Origin: Ridgeia piscesae
Taxonomy: Eukaryota; Annelida; Polychaeta; Sabellida; Siboglinidae
Length of the DNA stretch: 64,000 nt
Assembly (NCBI GenBank): GCA_025642075.2
Contig: JAODUO010001344.1
Coordinates: 1 to 64,000 of the forward strand
Direction: 5' to 3'
Shown here piece by piece: positions 1-12,548 of this stretch. The position numbers and the translations under genes were made by a program. The notes under the pieces were generated by a model that saw nothing but the letters and a program-made list of their open reading frames with translations, ran no database searches and was not told the DNA's origin. Each line of letters opens with the position of its first letter. The stretch's first letter is position 1.

Positions 1-2230
1 TGTCTGCGGGCCTATAGTCCACATCTCGATCGAATCGTGGCCGTTCACTACAACAGCATTGAAGCGATTTAATAGTAAGGGTATCAATAACGGCGTATCC
101 GGCGATAAAAACGAAAAAAGTGAGAAACTGTCGGGATCATTCGCCTTCGTACACATCTTACGCCCTTCTCGTCGTCTCGTTGTTGGGCGGAAACTGATCA
201 CGTGACCACTAATTGTGAGAATCCGCAGTTGCGCAATGCGCAACTTCCTCACAAAGCAGTGACCTTTTGCGCCTGCGTCAATTCTTATATTTCCTGTATG
301 TTCGCGGGTGCGTTCGCGTATTTCTGTGTGTATTCGTGTTATTTTAAAACATTACATTTTCCCCTTGAAGGTGGACTATTCGGACACTATCCGCCAAGGA
401 AAATACAGGAAACAAATTGAGAGTGTACGTACTTTTATGAGAGAGTGCGCGTGTATGTGCACGCCCGCAAGTGTGTGCACGTGTACATTCGAATAAAACC
501 GGGTTAACGGGAGAAAACACTTTTGCTTTCGCCACAGGCGTCTATTACAACGTTGTCTTCATGTCCTAAAAATGGTCCAGAACGTGTCCAGAAATGCCCA
601 CTGCATATATAACATGCACTGACAAAGATGCCGTAGAAAATTCGTGAAATGTGAACACCATATTTTCAAAGAAACCACTTTCCTTCCTGTCACCCCTTAA
701 TCTCAGAGAGTTATTGATCGTGATAAAATCATCAATAAAAATTGCATCTTTGACACTACGCCGAAGAACCGCAGTGTCCTTGGACCTAGTTTGACAGCTG
801 AAATACCGCACTGACTGGACAAAAACGTAACTTCTATTGACATTACACAACACAAGACATCACCAGTCCTTACAGACGTTCAAACAACCTGCATACTGCT
901 GATGCGTTTGCGAACTCTTTCGTCGGCTAATGGGCGAATGGCACCTTAATATCGTCATAACCCTTCTCGCTCGTGGGCACAGAGCACAGTTGATTTTCCC
1001 ATTGGAGGCCATATTAACGTGTTGTCGATTGTAAAGAAATTGTACTAGAGAAATGTTATGCTGTGCTCATCGCATTTCGTCAAAATCACATACCTCTAGC
1101 TCTTTTGAAATGCAAGCATGTGCGTTGCTCGTCAATATTGACAACATTTACCACGTATTTCTGCATCCGCAGGGTCGTATATAAAAGGTTAAAAATCGCT
1201 CTGTGCTAATTAAACACTGCCTAACATGCGTCATTACGCTGCAGATACATCGTAGCAATTAATATACTGGTGTGCCTGCGTTATTGCACAAATTTCACTT
1301 CAGAATGGCAATTCAAAATTTTAAGTAACACAATTCTTTGGGTAACACTTTCACATGGGTCAGACCAGGAAGTCTAAATGTCTTCTTACCCCTCGTCGTA
1401 GTCGGTCAATGGGGTGCAACCATATCACGGTGCCCGACACATTTCTCGCATCTAGGAGAAACTTGACAGGAAGTCAAAGAATATATAGCTAGTAAGGTCG
1501 TCGGACGAACGACACCTGCTATTCGCTACTGGCATCACTTGGCTCAATATTATTTCCAAACATATTTTGGTGACAACTACTTATTTATTCCAATATGGGA
1601 TTAAATAAACTCATTATGGGCAAGGGGGAGTTATGAAACGATCGAGGGAGCACACGTGTCCCTGTCGTCGCGTGTGTACACTGCGCTGCCGTTGTGATGC
1701 TCTGTCGGGGTGAAGTAATCCGCTTTGACACGTCGCAAATAGGCAGCGGGCCTTGTCGTCCAGTCAACTATGACGGATACAGCCACACTGTCGATCTGTT
1801 TCTCGTCCGACACTTGTAAAATATGGCCGCTTAGAAGTGTTCGTGATTGTCCTTGAAACAACTGCCTCCGGGAAACAATGGGCGCAAGGGTGTTCATCGG
1901 TTTCCCTACCACCGTCATACTGAACTGGTGCGATGTGGCGTCTTCGTCGTCAACAATCTGAATCCCAAACCGAAAACGAAAGTCTCAATCTTCACACGGA
2001 AGTTCGTTGACCATCTTGAAGTATTGCATGTATGTGGTGGTGAACCGTCTCATATGCTGGTTTGACCCGATTGTGGTGACAACTGCCAAAAAAATCAATT
2101 AACTAACATCTTGTAAAGTATATATATATTCATAACTTGTTCGGTAATAAATAGTGTCAATGATATCTAATAGAGCGATCGTCTCATCTTTGATCATTTG
2201 AATTTCTGTTGGGAGTAGCTGAACGCACTA
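1..2230. repeat. Family A repeat, copy 1 (A1)
   Basis: This stretch recurs at 3970-6185 in the same orientation with an offset of about 3.95-3.99 kb. Blocks 200-760 and 1130-2150 are nearly identical to 4200-4740 and 5100-6110. The block 760-1130 is clearly diverged, and the tail after 2150 is only loosely similar. The copy probably extends left of the window, because the match starts at base 1. It contains no recognised transposase or reverse transcriptase. The minus strand carries a protein-like open stretch (see 1631-1984). It may be a segmental tandem duplication or part of a larger mobile element. Confidence 0.85.
1631..1984 (-). pseudogene. Protein-like open stretch, possible CSPG-repeat (FRAS1/FREM-like) fragment, copy in A1
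   Basis: The minus strand is open for about 117 codons, from just after an in-frame TGA (1985-1987) to a stop at 1631. Its first 70 residues alternate hydrophobic and polar in a beta-sandwich manner, with short motifs DFRFRFGIQIVDDED, QFSMTVVG, LFQGQ and HILQVSDE. This order (F-x-F-x-I-x-D-D-E-x, V-x-G, a gap, L-x-x-G-Q, then L-x-V-x-D) resembles the CSPG repeats of FRAS1/FREM/CSPG4 extracellular matrix proteins. The resemblance is my own pattern reading, not a search result. No start, signal peptide or neighbouring repeats are visible, so a captured exon fragment or a chance open frame are both possible. The same stretch exists at 5580-5933. Confidence 0.35.
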
Positions 2231-2693
2231 ACTATGCATACATTTTCGTAACTTATCTATTTAAAAGTAATTTTTGGTAAAATAGAGCAATTTTAATAAC
2301 ATGTGTGCACATATGCGTGGCGCTTCCTTTTGAGGAGAACTGAGCCGTATCCTCAACATGACACGACATCGAAATGGGACGTGATGACATTTATTTGCGG
2401 CGACGTTCCCAATTTCTCGGTCGTCGGATATTGGCATCGGAAGACAAGACGGGGGCGCTGCATTGGAGATGGGGCCGGGGGTTATTGTTTTGATACCTGT
2501 TCGCGGCGACGTTCACAACTGAAGAATGTTCATGGTGGAACGTCTAGATATGGTGGGGGCACTTCACCTTCAAAGCGTATAGGGGATACGTTATTCTAAT
2601 AAAAACATTGCGAGGCACAATTGCGACGATCTATCCCTCAACGCACCCTAGATATGGCTATGGTGTAGGCATACGAACCCAAATATATCCTTC
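2231..2693. other. Spacer between A1 and B1
   Basis: No gene or known element is visible. The word CGGCGACGTTC occurs twice (near 2400 and 2505), suggesting a small internal repeat. A 98-codon plus-strand open frame here has no recognisable motif and is not called. Confidence 0.5.
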
Positions 2694-3805
2694 CATAGCC
2701 TCGATTACCCAGGCTCCGTGAGATGGCACCACTCTTCAGCTCCTCAACTCTGCCTGGGAAATTAATCGGCTGCAGTTGTAACCGCCTGGGCGGCCTTACC
2801 CCTGATTAGGATAGAGATCCTGATCGGTTCTCTGGCCGAATTTGAAATACCAAATTAATAAGTATGCCTTATTATAACATAATGTTGTACTATAAAAAAA
2901 ATCAAAATTACACTAACACAAAATAATTAAAAATAAAATGTGTAGTTGTTTATGAAATCAGAATTACGGCAGGAATAGCCAGTATCCATGTGGTGACAAC
3001 ATTGTTTAGCCCACACGGATAGCTTTAAACGTCGGTAAATCCCGACAGTCTTCTCGGCTAGTTAATCGACCAAGGTTCGAATTCCACCGTCCAAGATGCA
3101 ACCATAGTCCAAGATCGTCTCGATATTTTGTCCAGCGTACATCTTTGTTGCATAGTCACAAGTAACTGCAGTCGTTGTTCTTTGAACTCGATTGATCCGA
3201 TTGTTCTCTCACCCCTCCCCGAAATATTGTATTACTACCAGACCTGGTGTTTTCTCGGACTTCGTGGTGCTAACAATAACGATTGGATAAGGATTCACGG
3301 TGAACTATCATACTGCTTAATACGTACATACATCTCGACGGGCCGAATTTTAGCAAAACTCAATATACGTTGCGTGGAGATCTAGACCTGTATAATTTTT
3401 GTCACGGTGCATTTTGGGAGTCGTCATTTCGCTCGTGTCTGCTATCTGTAGGTCTATACAGGCTTCGTTCGACTGAACAACGCTTCGAAAGAAACAATAG
3501 AGATACCACTTGTTTCATTTTTTCAGTTTTATTACTTAACAAAATGATACATCGAATGACGAAAAAGACACCGTCAACAATCAACCAGTCATTTAGATTA
3601 GATATGAAAAATATCTGGTTAAAATAACTGACAGTTGAAGACGGCGGGTAAGCCATGGAAGGAATCTGCAAGCCGGCGAACCTCCAACCCCTTTCGGGGA
3701 GGAGGAAGTCTGATTTCCCAATGCTTCAACAGCGAAAGGAGTTTACTCTCCTCCCGACCATGGTTACCGAAAATAAATTACACCGATCTATACTCTATAA
3801 CACCC
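2694..3805 (+). repeat. Family B repeat, copy 1 (B1, forward)
   Basis: This sequence has two inverted relatives, at 16,255-17,148 and 8255-9047. Shared landmarks include GATTACCCAGGCTCCGTGAG at its start, the run TACACTAACACAAAATAATT near 2913, CCGAAATATTGTATTACTAC near 3219, GCTTCGTTCG with AACAACGCTTCGAAAG near 3462-3490, and CATGGCTTACC (minus strand) near 3655. No coding capacity is recognised. It is a non-coding interspersed repeat of unknown class. Confidence 0.75.
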
Positions 3806-3969
3806 TAACATTTAACGTCCGATAATTGTGAATAAAGTCACTGTAACGTAAGTTCGGCAGCCGCTTCAATAATTTGAATTGAATCCGACGTCTCTTCCCT
3901 TGTGACCGACGTTCAATACGAAAGCCTCTTCGAGTTCCAATCCGAAGGCCGCATCGCGCGCTTCGTATA

Positions 3970-6185
3970 GTCTGCAGGGCCTATAGTCCACATCTCGATC
4001 GAATCGTGGCCGTTTACTACAACAGCATTGAAGCGATTTAATAGTAAGGGTATCAATAACGAGCAGCTAGCTATACACGGCGAGTAAGAAAACGACAAAA
4101 GAATTGAGAAAACTGACCTGCCGCGGATCCACTTCGCCTTCATACACATCTTACGCCCTTCTCGTCGTCTCGTTGTTGGGCGGAAACTGCAATCACGTGA
4201 CCACTAATTGTGAGAATCCGCAGTTGCGCAATGCGCAACTTCCTCACAAAGCAGTGACCTTTTGCGCCTGCGTCAATTCTTATATTTCCTGTATGTTCGC
4301 GGGTGCGTTCGCGTATTTCTGTGTGTATTCGTGTTATTTTAAAACATTAAATTTTCCCCTTGAAGGTGGACTATTCGGACACTATCCGCCAAGGAAAATA
4401 CAGGAAACAAATTGAGAGTGTACGTACTTTTATGAGAGAGTGCGCGTGTATGTGCACGCCCGCAAGTGTGTGCACGTGTACATTCGAATAAAACCGGGTT
4501 AACGGGAGAAAACACTTTTGCTTTCGCCACAGGCGTCTATTACAACGTTGTCTTCATGTCCTAAAAATGGTCCAGAACGTGTCCAGAAATGCCCACTGCA
4601 TATATAACATGCACTGACAAAGATGCCGTAGAAAATTCGTGAAATGTGAACACCATATTTTCAAAGAAACCACTTTCCTTCCTGTCACCCCTTAATCTCA
4701 GAGAGTTATTGATCGTGATAAAATCATCAATAAAAATTGCATCTGTGACACTACGCCGAAGAACCGCAGGTGCGTGCTGGACACTGGACGCGACAGCTAG
4801 AGCGCCACGCACCGACTGGACTTAAAACACAACGTCTATTGACATTACTACAACACAAGACATCCGCCAGATTCTTTGCGTTCGACAATATCACATCACG
4901 TTGTTTGACTCTTTCGTCGTTGATCAGACTCAGTGGCATAATATCGCCATAACCTTCTCGCTCGTTAGACACTGGAAGCACAGTTGATTTTTCATTGGAG
5001 ACACGCTTGTCAGCATTTGCATCGATTATGAAAGTGTACTAGGAAATGTTATGCATTAGTAGACATTAAGTACTTATCTGCAGCTGCTTTGAAGTAAGAT
5101 GTGCGTTGCTCGTCAATATTGACCAAATTTACCACGTATTTCTGCATCCGCAGGGTCGTATATAAAAGGTTAAAAATCGCTCTGTGCTAATTAAACACTG
5201 CCTAACATGCGTCATTACGCTGCAGATACATCGTAATTGCACTAATTTCACTTCAGAATGGCAATTCAAAATTTTAAGTAACACAATTCTTTGGGTAACA
5301 CTTTCACATGGGTCAGACCAGGAAGTCTAAATGTCTTCTGACCCCTCGTCGTAGTCGGTCAATGGGGTGCAACCATATCACGGTGCCCGACACATTTCTC
5401 GCATCTAGGAGAAACTTGACAGGAAGTCAAAGAATAGCTAGTAAGGTCGTCGGACGAACGACACCTGCTATTCGCTACTGGCATCACTTGGCTCAATATT
5501 ATTTCCAAAAATATTTTGGTGACAACTACTTATTTATTCCAATATGGGATTAAATAAACTCATTATGGGCAAGGGGGAGTTATGAAACGATCGAGGGAGC
5601 ACACGTGTCCCTGTCGTCGCGTGTGTACACTGCGCTGCCGATGTGATGCTCTGTCGGGGTGAAGTAATTCCGCTTTGACACGTCGCAAATAGGCAGCGGG
5701 CCTTGTCGCCAGTCAACTATGACGGATACAGCCACACTGTCGATCTGTTTCTCGTCCGACACTTGTAAAATATGGCCGCTTAGAAGTGTTCGTGATTGTC
5801 CTTGAAACAACTGCCTCCGGGAAACAATGGGCGCAAGGGTGTTCATCGGTTTCCCTACCACCGTCATACTGAACTGGTGCGATGTGGCGTCTTCGTCGTC
5901 AACAATCTGAATCCCAAACCGAAAACGAAAGTCTCAATCTTCACACGGAAGTTCGTTGACCATCTTGAAGTATTGCATGTATGTGGTGGTGAACCGTCTC
6001 ATATGCTGGTTTGACCCGATTGTGGTGACAACTGCCAAAAAAATCAATTAACTAACATCTTGTAAAGTATATATATATTCATAACTTGTTCGGTAATAAA
6101 TAGTGTCAATGACATCCTATTTCGACGATCATTCTCATGTTTGTCATTTAGTTTCTGTTAGAGTAGCTGAACGCGCTACTCTTCT
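3970..6185. repeat. Family A repeat, copy 2 (A2)
   Basis: This is the second direct copy of the 1-2230 sequence. Small indels separate the copies: A2 lacks about 28 bases present near 1250-1290 in A1 and has AATAGCTAGT where A1 has AATATATAGCTAGT near 1490. The copy follows family B (2694-3805), so the duplicated unit is A + spacer + B, about 3.96 kb. Its end (about 6056-6185) has an older inverted partner at 6397-6512. Confidence 0.85.
5580..5933 (-). pseudogene. Protein-like open stretch, possible CSPG-repeat fragment, copy in A2
   Basis: This is the A2 copy of the open stretch at 1631-1984. The first 70 residues are the same as in A1. Two single-base indels about 60 bases apart (near 5708 and 5668) shift the frame and then restore it, so about 18 residues differ and both copies end at the same stop. 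No supporting exon or promoter is visible. Its function is unknown; the CSPG-like reading is tentative. Confidence 0.35.
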
Positions 6186-8254
6186 GCTCTTTCAGTGGCG
6201 CGTCTGTCATTCTTGTAAATCTTTTTGTTATTCTGATGATTATGTTTAACAGTGTTATCCCATGTTACTTTTATTTTGCTCTGCTACGTGGAAAGCTGAT
6301 ATCAGAAGGCGTATATGTTTGCGTGTTGTTACAGTAACATTTTAAAAAAATTTTTACAATAATAGTCAAATTTACTGAAATCTTATTCGCATGAATTAGT
6401 TCAGCTAACTCCCTATGAAATTCAAATTATCAGAAGATGAGACGATCTTCAGATAATTGACATATTATTATGCGAACAAAGTTATGAATATATATACTTT
6501 ACAAGATGTTCAGTTTAAATTTGTTACGGCGGTGCATCAACCGAACCTGCACATGCATCTGATGAAGATTTCGGTTAGTGCAGGAGTTTGGCGAAACAGG
6601 CAAATTTTTCTTTTATCAGGATAGTTCAATACAAACTATTCGATAAAAATGATAACCTACATGACAATGATTAATCTGGCCGCCCAACATTCTTACACTA
6701 CGATGTAGGTGAAGACTAGATCATTGAGTGTGGCGCGACGTGTCACAAACGGTATTTTCGCGCGATACACGCGCGTAATGAAGTTTGTTATAGTGGTCCT
6801 CTAAGAATATTTTTAGTGAGCCAGATGTTTAATTTTAAGCAAGTTTAAGAATTCTTGAACTAATTCTTTATTTCATTCGCTCACTATTTTTAGACTTTAG
6901 AATTTATTACTAAAATTTTCAAATCTTATCAAATTTCATGAATATCGTTTACCCCCTTATTTACTAATCAAATAAAAATAACTGAATATAGTTATTTTAT
7001 ATTAGAAATTATTATTTAAAATTTAATTGTTGCCAATGATGCATATACGGGGGTGAGAATTTATATATGTACATAATTTAAAAACTATATTAATTGCTAC
7101 GATATCTGGCAATAATGACATGAGTAGAGCATGTGATTTTAACTTTTTTTTTGTGAATTTCTAACCTTTATATACATTGATAACGGATGCAAGAAATGCG
7201 GCTAATTAAATTTGTCAATATTGTGATAACTAACACACATCTTTCTTTGATAAAACTAAATTGTATATTTTACAAACGAAAATAAAAAAATTTGTTTTTA
7301 ATATTATTTCTTTAGTACGTTATTTTTGATCAGTGGCTTTGAAGTTTAAAGTGCACGACTTCAATGGAAGAATCAACGTGCTCTGTGCTTTTTCTAAAAG
7401 CAAAGTTCATAGCTAAATCTTAAGATCTTTTATTAGCCGTAATAAGCTGAAAAGTTCGCTATAACATCAACTGATAGTTCTTTGACTATCAAGGACTAGA
7501 TCTTGTTAATATAATAATCAACATTTATCCCGAATTAATTAAATCTTTTCAAAAATTTTATACACACGGAATTTTTAAACTCGTCTCAGAATTTTAATTT
7601 TGTGATGATTATATTTTTGATGCTCTCGATTCAAGGGAGTGACTAGGAGAGGAGAGTGGGTTTCGCAGAAATTATGGTGTTTCACTGCGTCTTTATCGGT
7701 TGTGCGATTGAATTTCTGGACCATTTGAATGACGTTGAAATAGACTGAAAGTAAAGTGTTTACTCTCCGCCACCTTCGGAGCCGGCTGTGCACACGCTTT
7801 GAGCGTACTAAAAATAGCATGCATATAAACAGTGCGACATCATTTTTTATCAGCATTTTCTTTGGCGGTGTCAAAAGTCAACAACGAGGAAGAATTCATT
7901 GGCGCAAAAATCGCGTTTCAATCATGATCTGCCGCGTTCAAATAAGTGAGCGCGAAATCTCGCTGAAGGAAAGTCTGTGCGCTTCTGGTTCTCTGGTAGT
8001 GGTCACGTGTTACCGTTCCAGTTCTATTTTGTCATTTCTTGCTACTTAGTGTATGCTGGTCATTGTCCTTACGTTAGATCAATAGTATTATTGTAATGAC
8101 CCTGTTCAGTCAGAGATATGGTTACCGAGGCACGCGAGCCTGCGGCGCGTCTGTACTCGTTAGACTCATCATGAGCGTCGATACAGAGAGGTGTCTGATT
8201 AATTAAGTATTGGCGCTATATTATTGACGATACGGTATATCAGGCGTAAAAATC
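6186..8254. other. AT-rich DNA, no recognised gene
   Basis: After A2 this stretch is AT-rich. The only clear structure is the inverted A-end fragment at 6397-6512. A 7.66-8.05 kb section is less AT-rich and has open frames on both strands, but no family motif is visible and I call no gene. Confidence 0.5.
6397..6512 (-). repeat. Inverted copy of the family A end
   Basis: The reverse complement of this stretch aligns with 2105-2230 and 6056-6185: CATCTTGTAAAGTATATATA, then TTCATAAC, GTTCG, then GATCGTCTCATCTT, AATTTGAATTTC and TAGCTGAAC in the same order. It is more diverged than A1 versus A2, so it is an older copy. A third, more degraded copy lies at 9592-9690. Confidence 0.7.
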
Positions 8255-9047
8255 TCGCCCGGGATTATAAAATGTAGATCGGTGTATTGTGATTAGGATA
8301 AAAAAAAAAACTCCTTTCGCTATTCACTTATTGGAAATGAACTCTCTCCCGAAAGTTGGGCATTCATGGCTTACGCCGTCGTCAATACTATCAGTTATTT
8401 TGTAGAATCATACATATATCTAAATAACTGTTGATCTTGGGCGATATCCACTGTCAGTGAATTTTCATCAACGGCTGAGTGGCAAGCTGAAATCAGCCAG
8501 TCGTTATATCTCTTTCAAAGCAGCGGCGTTGGAGCAACATAATAATTCTGAATGGCGTCACCTGATATGCGTTAATACCCAAGGACGCGGAATCAGCAAA
8601 ACGAACATTATGTTTAAAGGACACGCCCAATGAATAATAGAGATGATCGATTTATTTCGTTAGCCTGAGGTGAAAACAACGAAGAAGGTCTGAAGTAATG
8701 CCGACACTCAGGAGTAACTGAGAGTAAATCGGATCGATATCGAGTTCAGAAGGCAAACGACTGCGGTTACTGAACTATGCAACAAGATGTACATGCGGAC
8801 AAAATCGGCACGGCCTATGAACATGGTTAAACATCTTTGAACGGTTAGAACGATCAGCTGCGGCTGCAGATGACTGTAAAACCGCTTTGAGGAAATTTGC
8901 CTGCCAATGCTACCGGCGTTTGAATATATCGTGAAGATAATGTTGTCACGCTCATGGATACCGACACGTCTCTTTGTATTTATCTTTGCTACAAACAACT
9001 ACGCGCACCCTTTTTATTTTTAATTAATTTTTGTGTTAGTGTAATTT
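8255..9047 (-). repeat. Family B repeat, copy 3 (B3, inverted, diverged)
   Basis: Read on the minus strand this follows B1 with many substitutions. Shared words include TAGATCGGTGTA (8275), CTCCTTTCGCTATT (8312), CATGGCTTACGCCGTCGTC (8367), GACTGCGG (8759) and GTGTTAGTGTAATTT (9033). It extends further towards the B 3' side than copy B2, which is truncated. No coding content is recognised. Confidence 0.6.
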
Positions 9048-9591
9048 GGGTCGGCATGCTTATTTAAATTTATTGACCGGGTAAATTATAATATAATCAA
9101 AGTAAAAGTACCTCAGACACTAATATTTTAACCGATCTGAGTTTAGGGCACAGAGTGACGCATCTAGGAGGCATGGTGCGTCCGACTATGGAAATTCTTT
9201 GGGGTTATTTATATACACTTTTGGCGCATATATCCAGGGGAGTGGCAGAGGGAACAAATTGTCACGGTGTGCGCCAGCATCACGCGCATTGCCATGCGCT
9301 CTATGCGAAAATGAAATACACCTCACAACGTTCGCCATGTTTGTGCGATTGCAAGCAATCTTTATGGCAAATATCAGGCAATACACATCTCCCGGCGTCG
9401 CTATTCTTTGGTGCGTGTAGGCGTTGGCGGAAAAACGGGGGCGTCGCCGCGAGCGTCACGTGTGTCGATGTCTTCTTTGAGGTAAAAGGCTCAACTCAAA
9501 AAAACTGCGCATCTTTTTTGGCAATTTTACAAACATTTATTTTTGAGAATTGCTACGTGCGTCAGTTACAGAAAATGTATAAATGAAAATT

Positions 9592-9690
9592 CAAGGTTTA
9601 TCAAAGATGAGACGATCATGTATTAGACAACATTGAAATATTTATTACTTATTTGACAAATGTACTTTATAAGCTACTAGATATTTGTTT
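9592..9690 (-). repeat. Second inverted family A end fragment
   Basis: TCAAAGATGAGACGATC followed by TATTAGA, ATTTATTAC and a TA-rich ACTTTATAAG run matches the reverse complement of the A end at about 2110-2205. It is a short, degraded copy. Confidence 0.55.
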
Positions 9691-9699
9691 AAACGGCGT

Positions 9700-10520
9700 T
9701 ATCTTTGTTCGTTAAGTATAATATGGCTGGTTCTACCACATGATCGTGAGCAGATTTAATTCATTATCACTCGCAAGGTATTTATACTAATATTCGCGTC
9801 TGGGAAGTGTCGAGTTTCACCGAACTTGTCGATCTCCGTGACGATGAGCATAACGCGACGTCAGCGCAAATTCTCTTTTAATAAACGACGGCAACAGACA
9901 ACTTTAAGAATAGTAGACTTTGACCTTCAGATTTTGTTTGATGCCGCTCTTGAAACGTGTTTGGTATATTTCATTTGCTTTAGCTTCGCCTAAATCATAT
10001 CATTTATCTTCTTGCGGGCAGTATCTAAATGGCAGAAAATTTTACAGCTGCCGAACGTGATGAAACTATTTGGCGACAAAACAAACAATATTTATTCTAT
10101 TAAATGTACCGTGAGTTAGAAAATCTTAAGATTAATCATTGTATCAACATATTTCACGAAATCAAAATATGATTCGAGGCATGATATTGTTTCAAACCAA
10201 GATTTAACTGGTGACACCACCGACACCTCATGCACTTTCGAATTAAAAAAACATTGGAAATCTAAGACAACAAAGACAGAATACAGAGATGATCAGCATC
10301 ACTGACATGCTAACAAGTGGACAACCAGGTACACATGATCCACGTTAATTACCTTAATTGTTAGTCTTGGTCAATCATAACACCATTACTACTTGTTGTA
10401 TCTAGCAAAGTGCAATGCATTTTCATTTCCTATAGCCTAATTGCATGGGGAAAGAAACTATACTTAAGTATAGCCACTTTTTACAAGAAGACACAACGAC
10501 CCTAGTCTATATCAGAATTC
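9700..10520. other. No recognised gene
   Basis: The stretch is AT-rich and without a repeat I can match elsewhere. A 24-codon plus-strand open frame at 10,029-10,103 starts in a good context (AAAATGG), but nothing connects it to another exon. Confidence 0.45.
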
Positions 10521-10528
10521 TTAATTAC

Positions 10529-10635
10529 CTTATACTTCGGCGCTCCAAATTTCTTTGGCGCATGCTTGAGAGTGTCGGCAATTTCGGCCTCTACCTGGAA
10601 GACCTTGTCATTCCGATGGTTCCTCAGGCAAGCTT
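10529..10635 (-). CDS. Candidate internal exon of an unknown minus-strand gene
   Basis: The minus strand reads a pyrimidine tract and acceptor (CTTTCTTTTCTCTAG), then 107 open bases, then AAG and a donor GTAATT. The 35 encoded residues are charged and protein-like (motifs NDKVFQVEAEIAD and LKHAPKK). With an incoming phase of one base it joins in frame to the candidate exon at 11,134-11,232. I do not recognise the family. No further downstream exon could be found in this window, so it may be a relic. Confidence 0.4.
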
Positions 10636-11133
10636 CTAGAGAAAAGAAAGTGCAACAAACTGTTATATTAAAGAAGGTTAGATGAATATGTATCAATAGA
10701 CAAAAAACACTGAAACGTTAATTTATTATGGTAAGGAAAAGTAGCTTCAAGTCTGATGGGGCACAATGGTCGAGCATTTAGTGTTGCATGGACAGTCATT
10801 CAAAGAAACTTGGGTTCAAATAATTGCGCCAGCCATGCAGTGGATCAGTATAGTTTTACCGTTTTATCCACCATGTTGAAACATGAGCATCCTCCCCATC
10901 TGACTTGTATTTTTCGGTTGGTTTCTTCTATCTTGTGTTTATGCCAAATGAAGTAAAAATATTCCATGCAGGTAAATGGAAAACTGGACATAGACTGAAG
11001 GACTCACCGAGTGGCAAAATGATGTTGATCGTATATGTTGGTAGAAAAACATTTTAAATTACAAGACAACAATCAACAATAATCATGTTATTATATAACA
11101 ATGGCATACTGTTTATGATGTAATTAAACTTAC

Positions 11134-11232
11134 TGTTTATTTTCCTGGCGATTGGCAGGTCGATAAATGCGATCTTGCCCTTCTTCCCCTTCAGGCTGTA
11201 CCACACCATACAAAACATTTGTTCCGATATTT
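11134..11232 (-). CDS. Candidate upstream exon of the same unknown minus-strand gene
   Basis: The minus strand ends in a strong donor (ACA then GTAAGT). In the frame that joins the exon at 10,529-10,635 it encodes a lysine-rich, protein-like stretch (motifs WYSLKGKKGKIAF and DLPIARKIN). The left limit is uncertain: an in-frame TAA lies at 11,234-11,236 and the nearest AG has a poor pyrimidine tract. Another frame is open over the same bases, so the reading frame is not settled. The function is unknown. Confidence 0.33.
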
Positions 11233-11452
11233 CTTAGCACAGCGGGTGTCGTAAATGATGAAATATTTGTGGCCCGGGCACTCCTTGGACTGTGGTCTGC
11301 CTGGAGGCTTATCGGCACAGAGGAGCAGCTAACAGCACCATATATACTTTACTTCAGTACTGCAGCTCACTGAGAGGTTTGTATGATTCATTTACTTGGA
11401 CAGATCTGTTTACTTCTAGTGTCAGTTTTTATTTGAATTTATAAAATACATT

Positions 11453-11907
<455 letters not shown>

Positions 11908-12548
11908 CAATATTTTATTTCTTATTTTATCTTTAATATGTATATTATAAATCTTACCGAATACGTTTCAGACACACACTTTTCTTTCAGTAATAGCTCA
12001 GCTGCGTCAGTTTCACTCGCTGAATTTTTTGTGTAGTATTATATTCTTTTGTGCTCTGGAATATGCTCATGATACTTCTCAACAGTATGTTGCTGTAATG
12101 ATGACTCACCTTTTGAAGACGCCGTAACCACACATGCAAAGCATATTCGTCACTCCTTTATCAACAGAGTCGCCAATTTTCAAATTAGTGTGATTTTGTG
12201 TATGCTAGCAGCGTAATACATCTTACGCTCTATTGCGCGTACGTGTCACCTGTTGCGTCGTGCGATGCTGATGCGTGTCGTATCATGCGCGTCATCTCAC
12301 GTAATACTATCTGAAATAACTGCGCTGAAAGGCGCGACCACAATACAGCTGTCGATGCTGAGCGTTCTCCTGCGGTTTGTGTGGACGCAAGCACGCGCAC
12401 GCACGCATACACACATGCAGCTGCACGTTATTACGATATGTAACAGTCTCCTGGTGAGATCGCCGCTCTCTACCGCGTATTTTCCATTTGTAAGTGGCGC
12501 TACCATGGTCAGCAAATTGTCAAGTAAGGTGGCATTCTTAAGATTGTT

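Noticed and set aside
3074..3085. GGTTCGAATTCC, resembling a tRNA T-loop/B-box
   Set aside because: The flanks do not form a T stem, and no A-box, anticodon stem or acceptor stem is visible.
4104..4415. 103-codon plus-strand frame in A2
   Set aside because: It has no family motif and is broken in A1, where the frame starts only at 202.
9155..9586. 143-codon plus-strand frame
   Set aside because: It shows no domain, low protein-like character and no splice or promoter support.
10029..10103. 24-codon frame starting MAENFTAAERDE in a strong start context
   Set aside because: It is short, has no donor or partner exon, and matches no known peptide.
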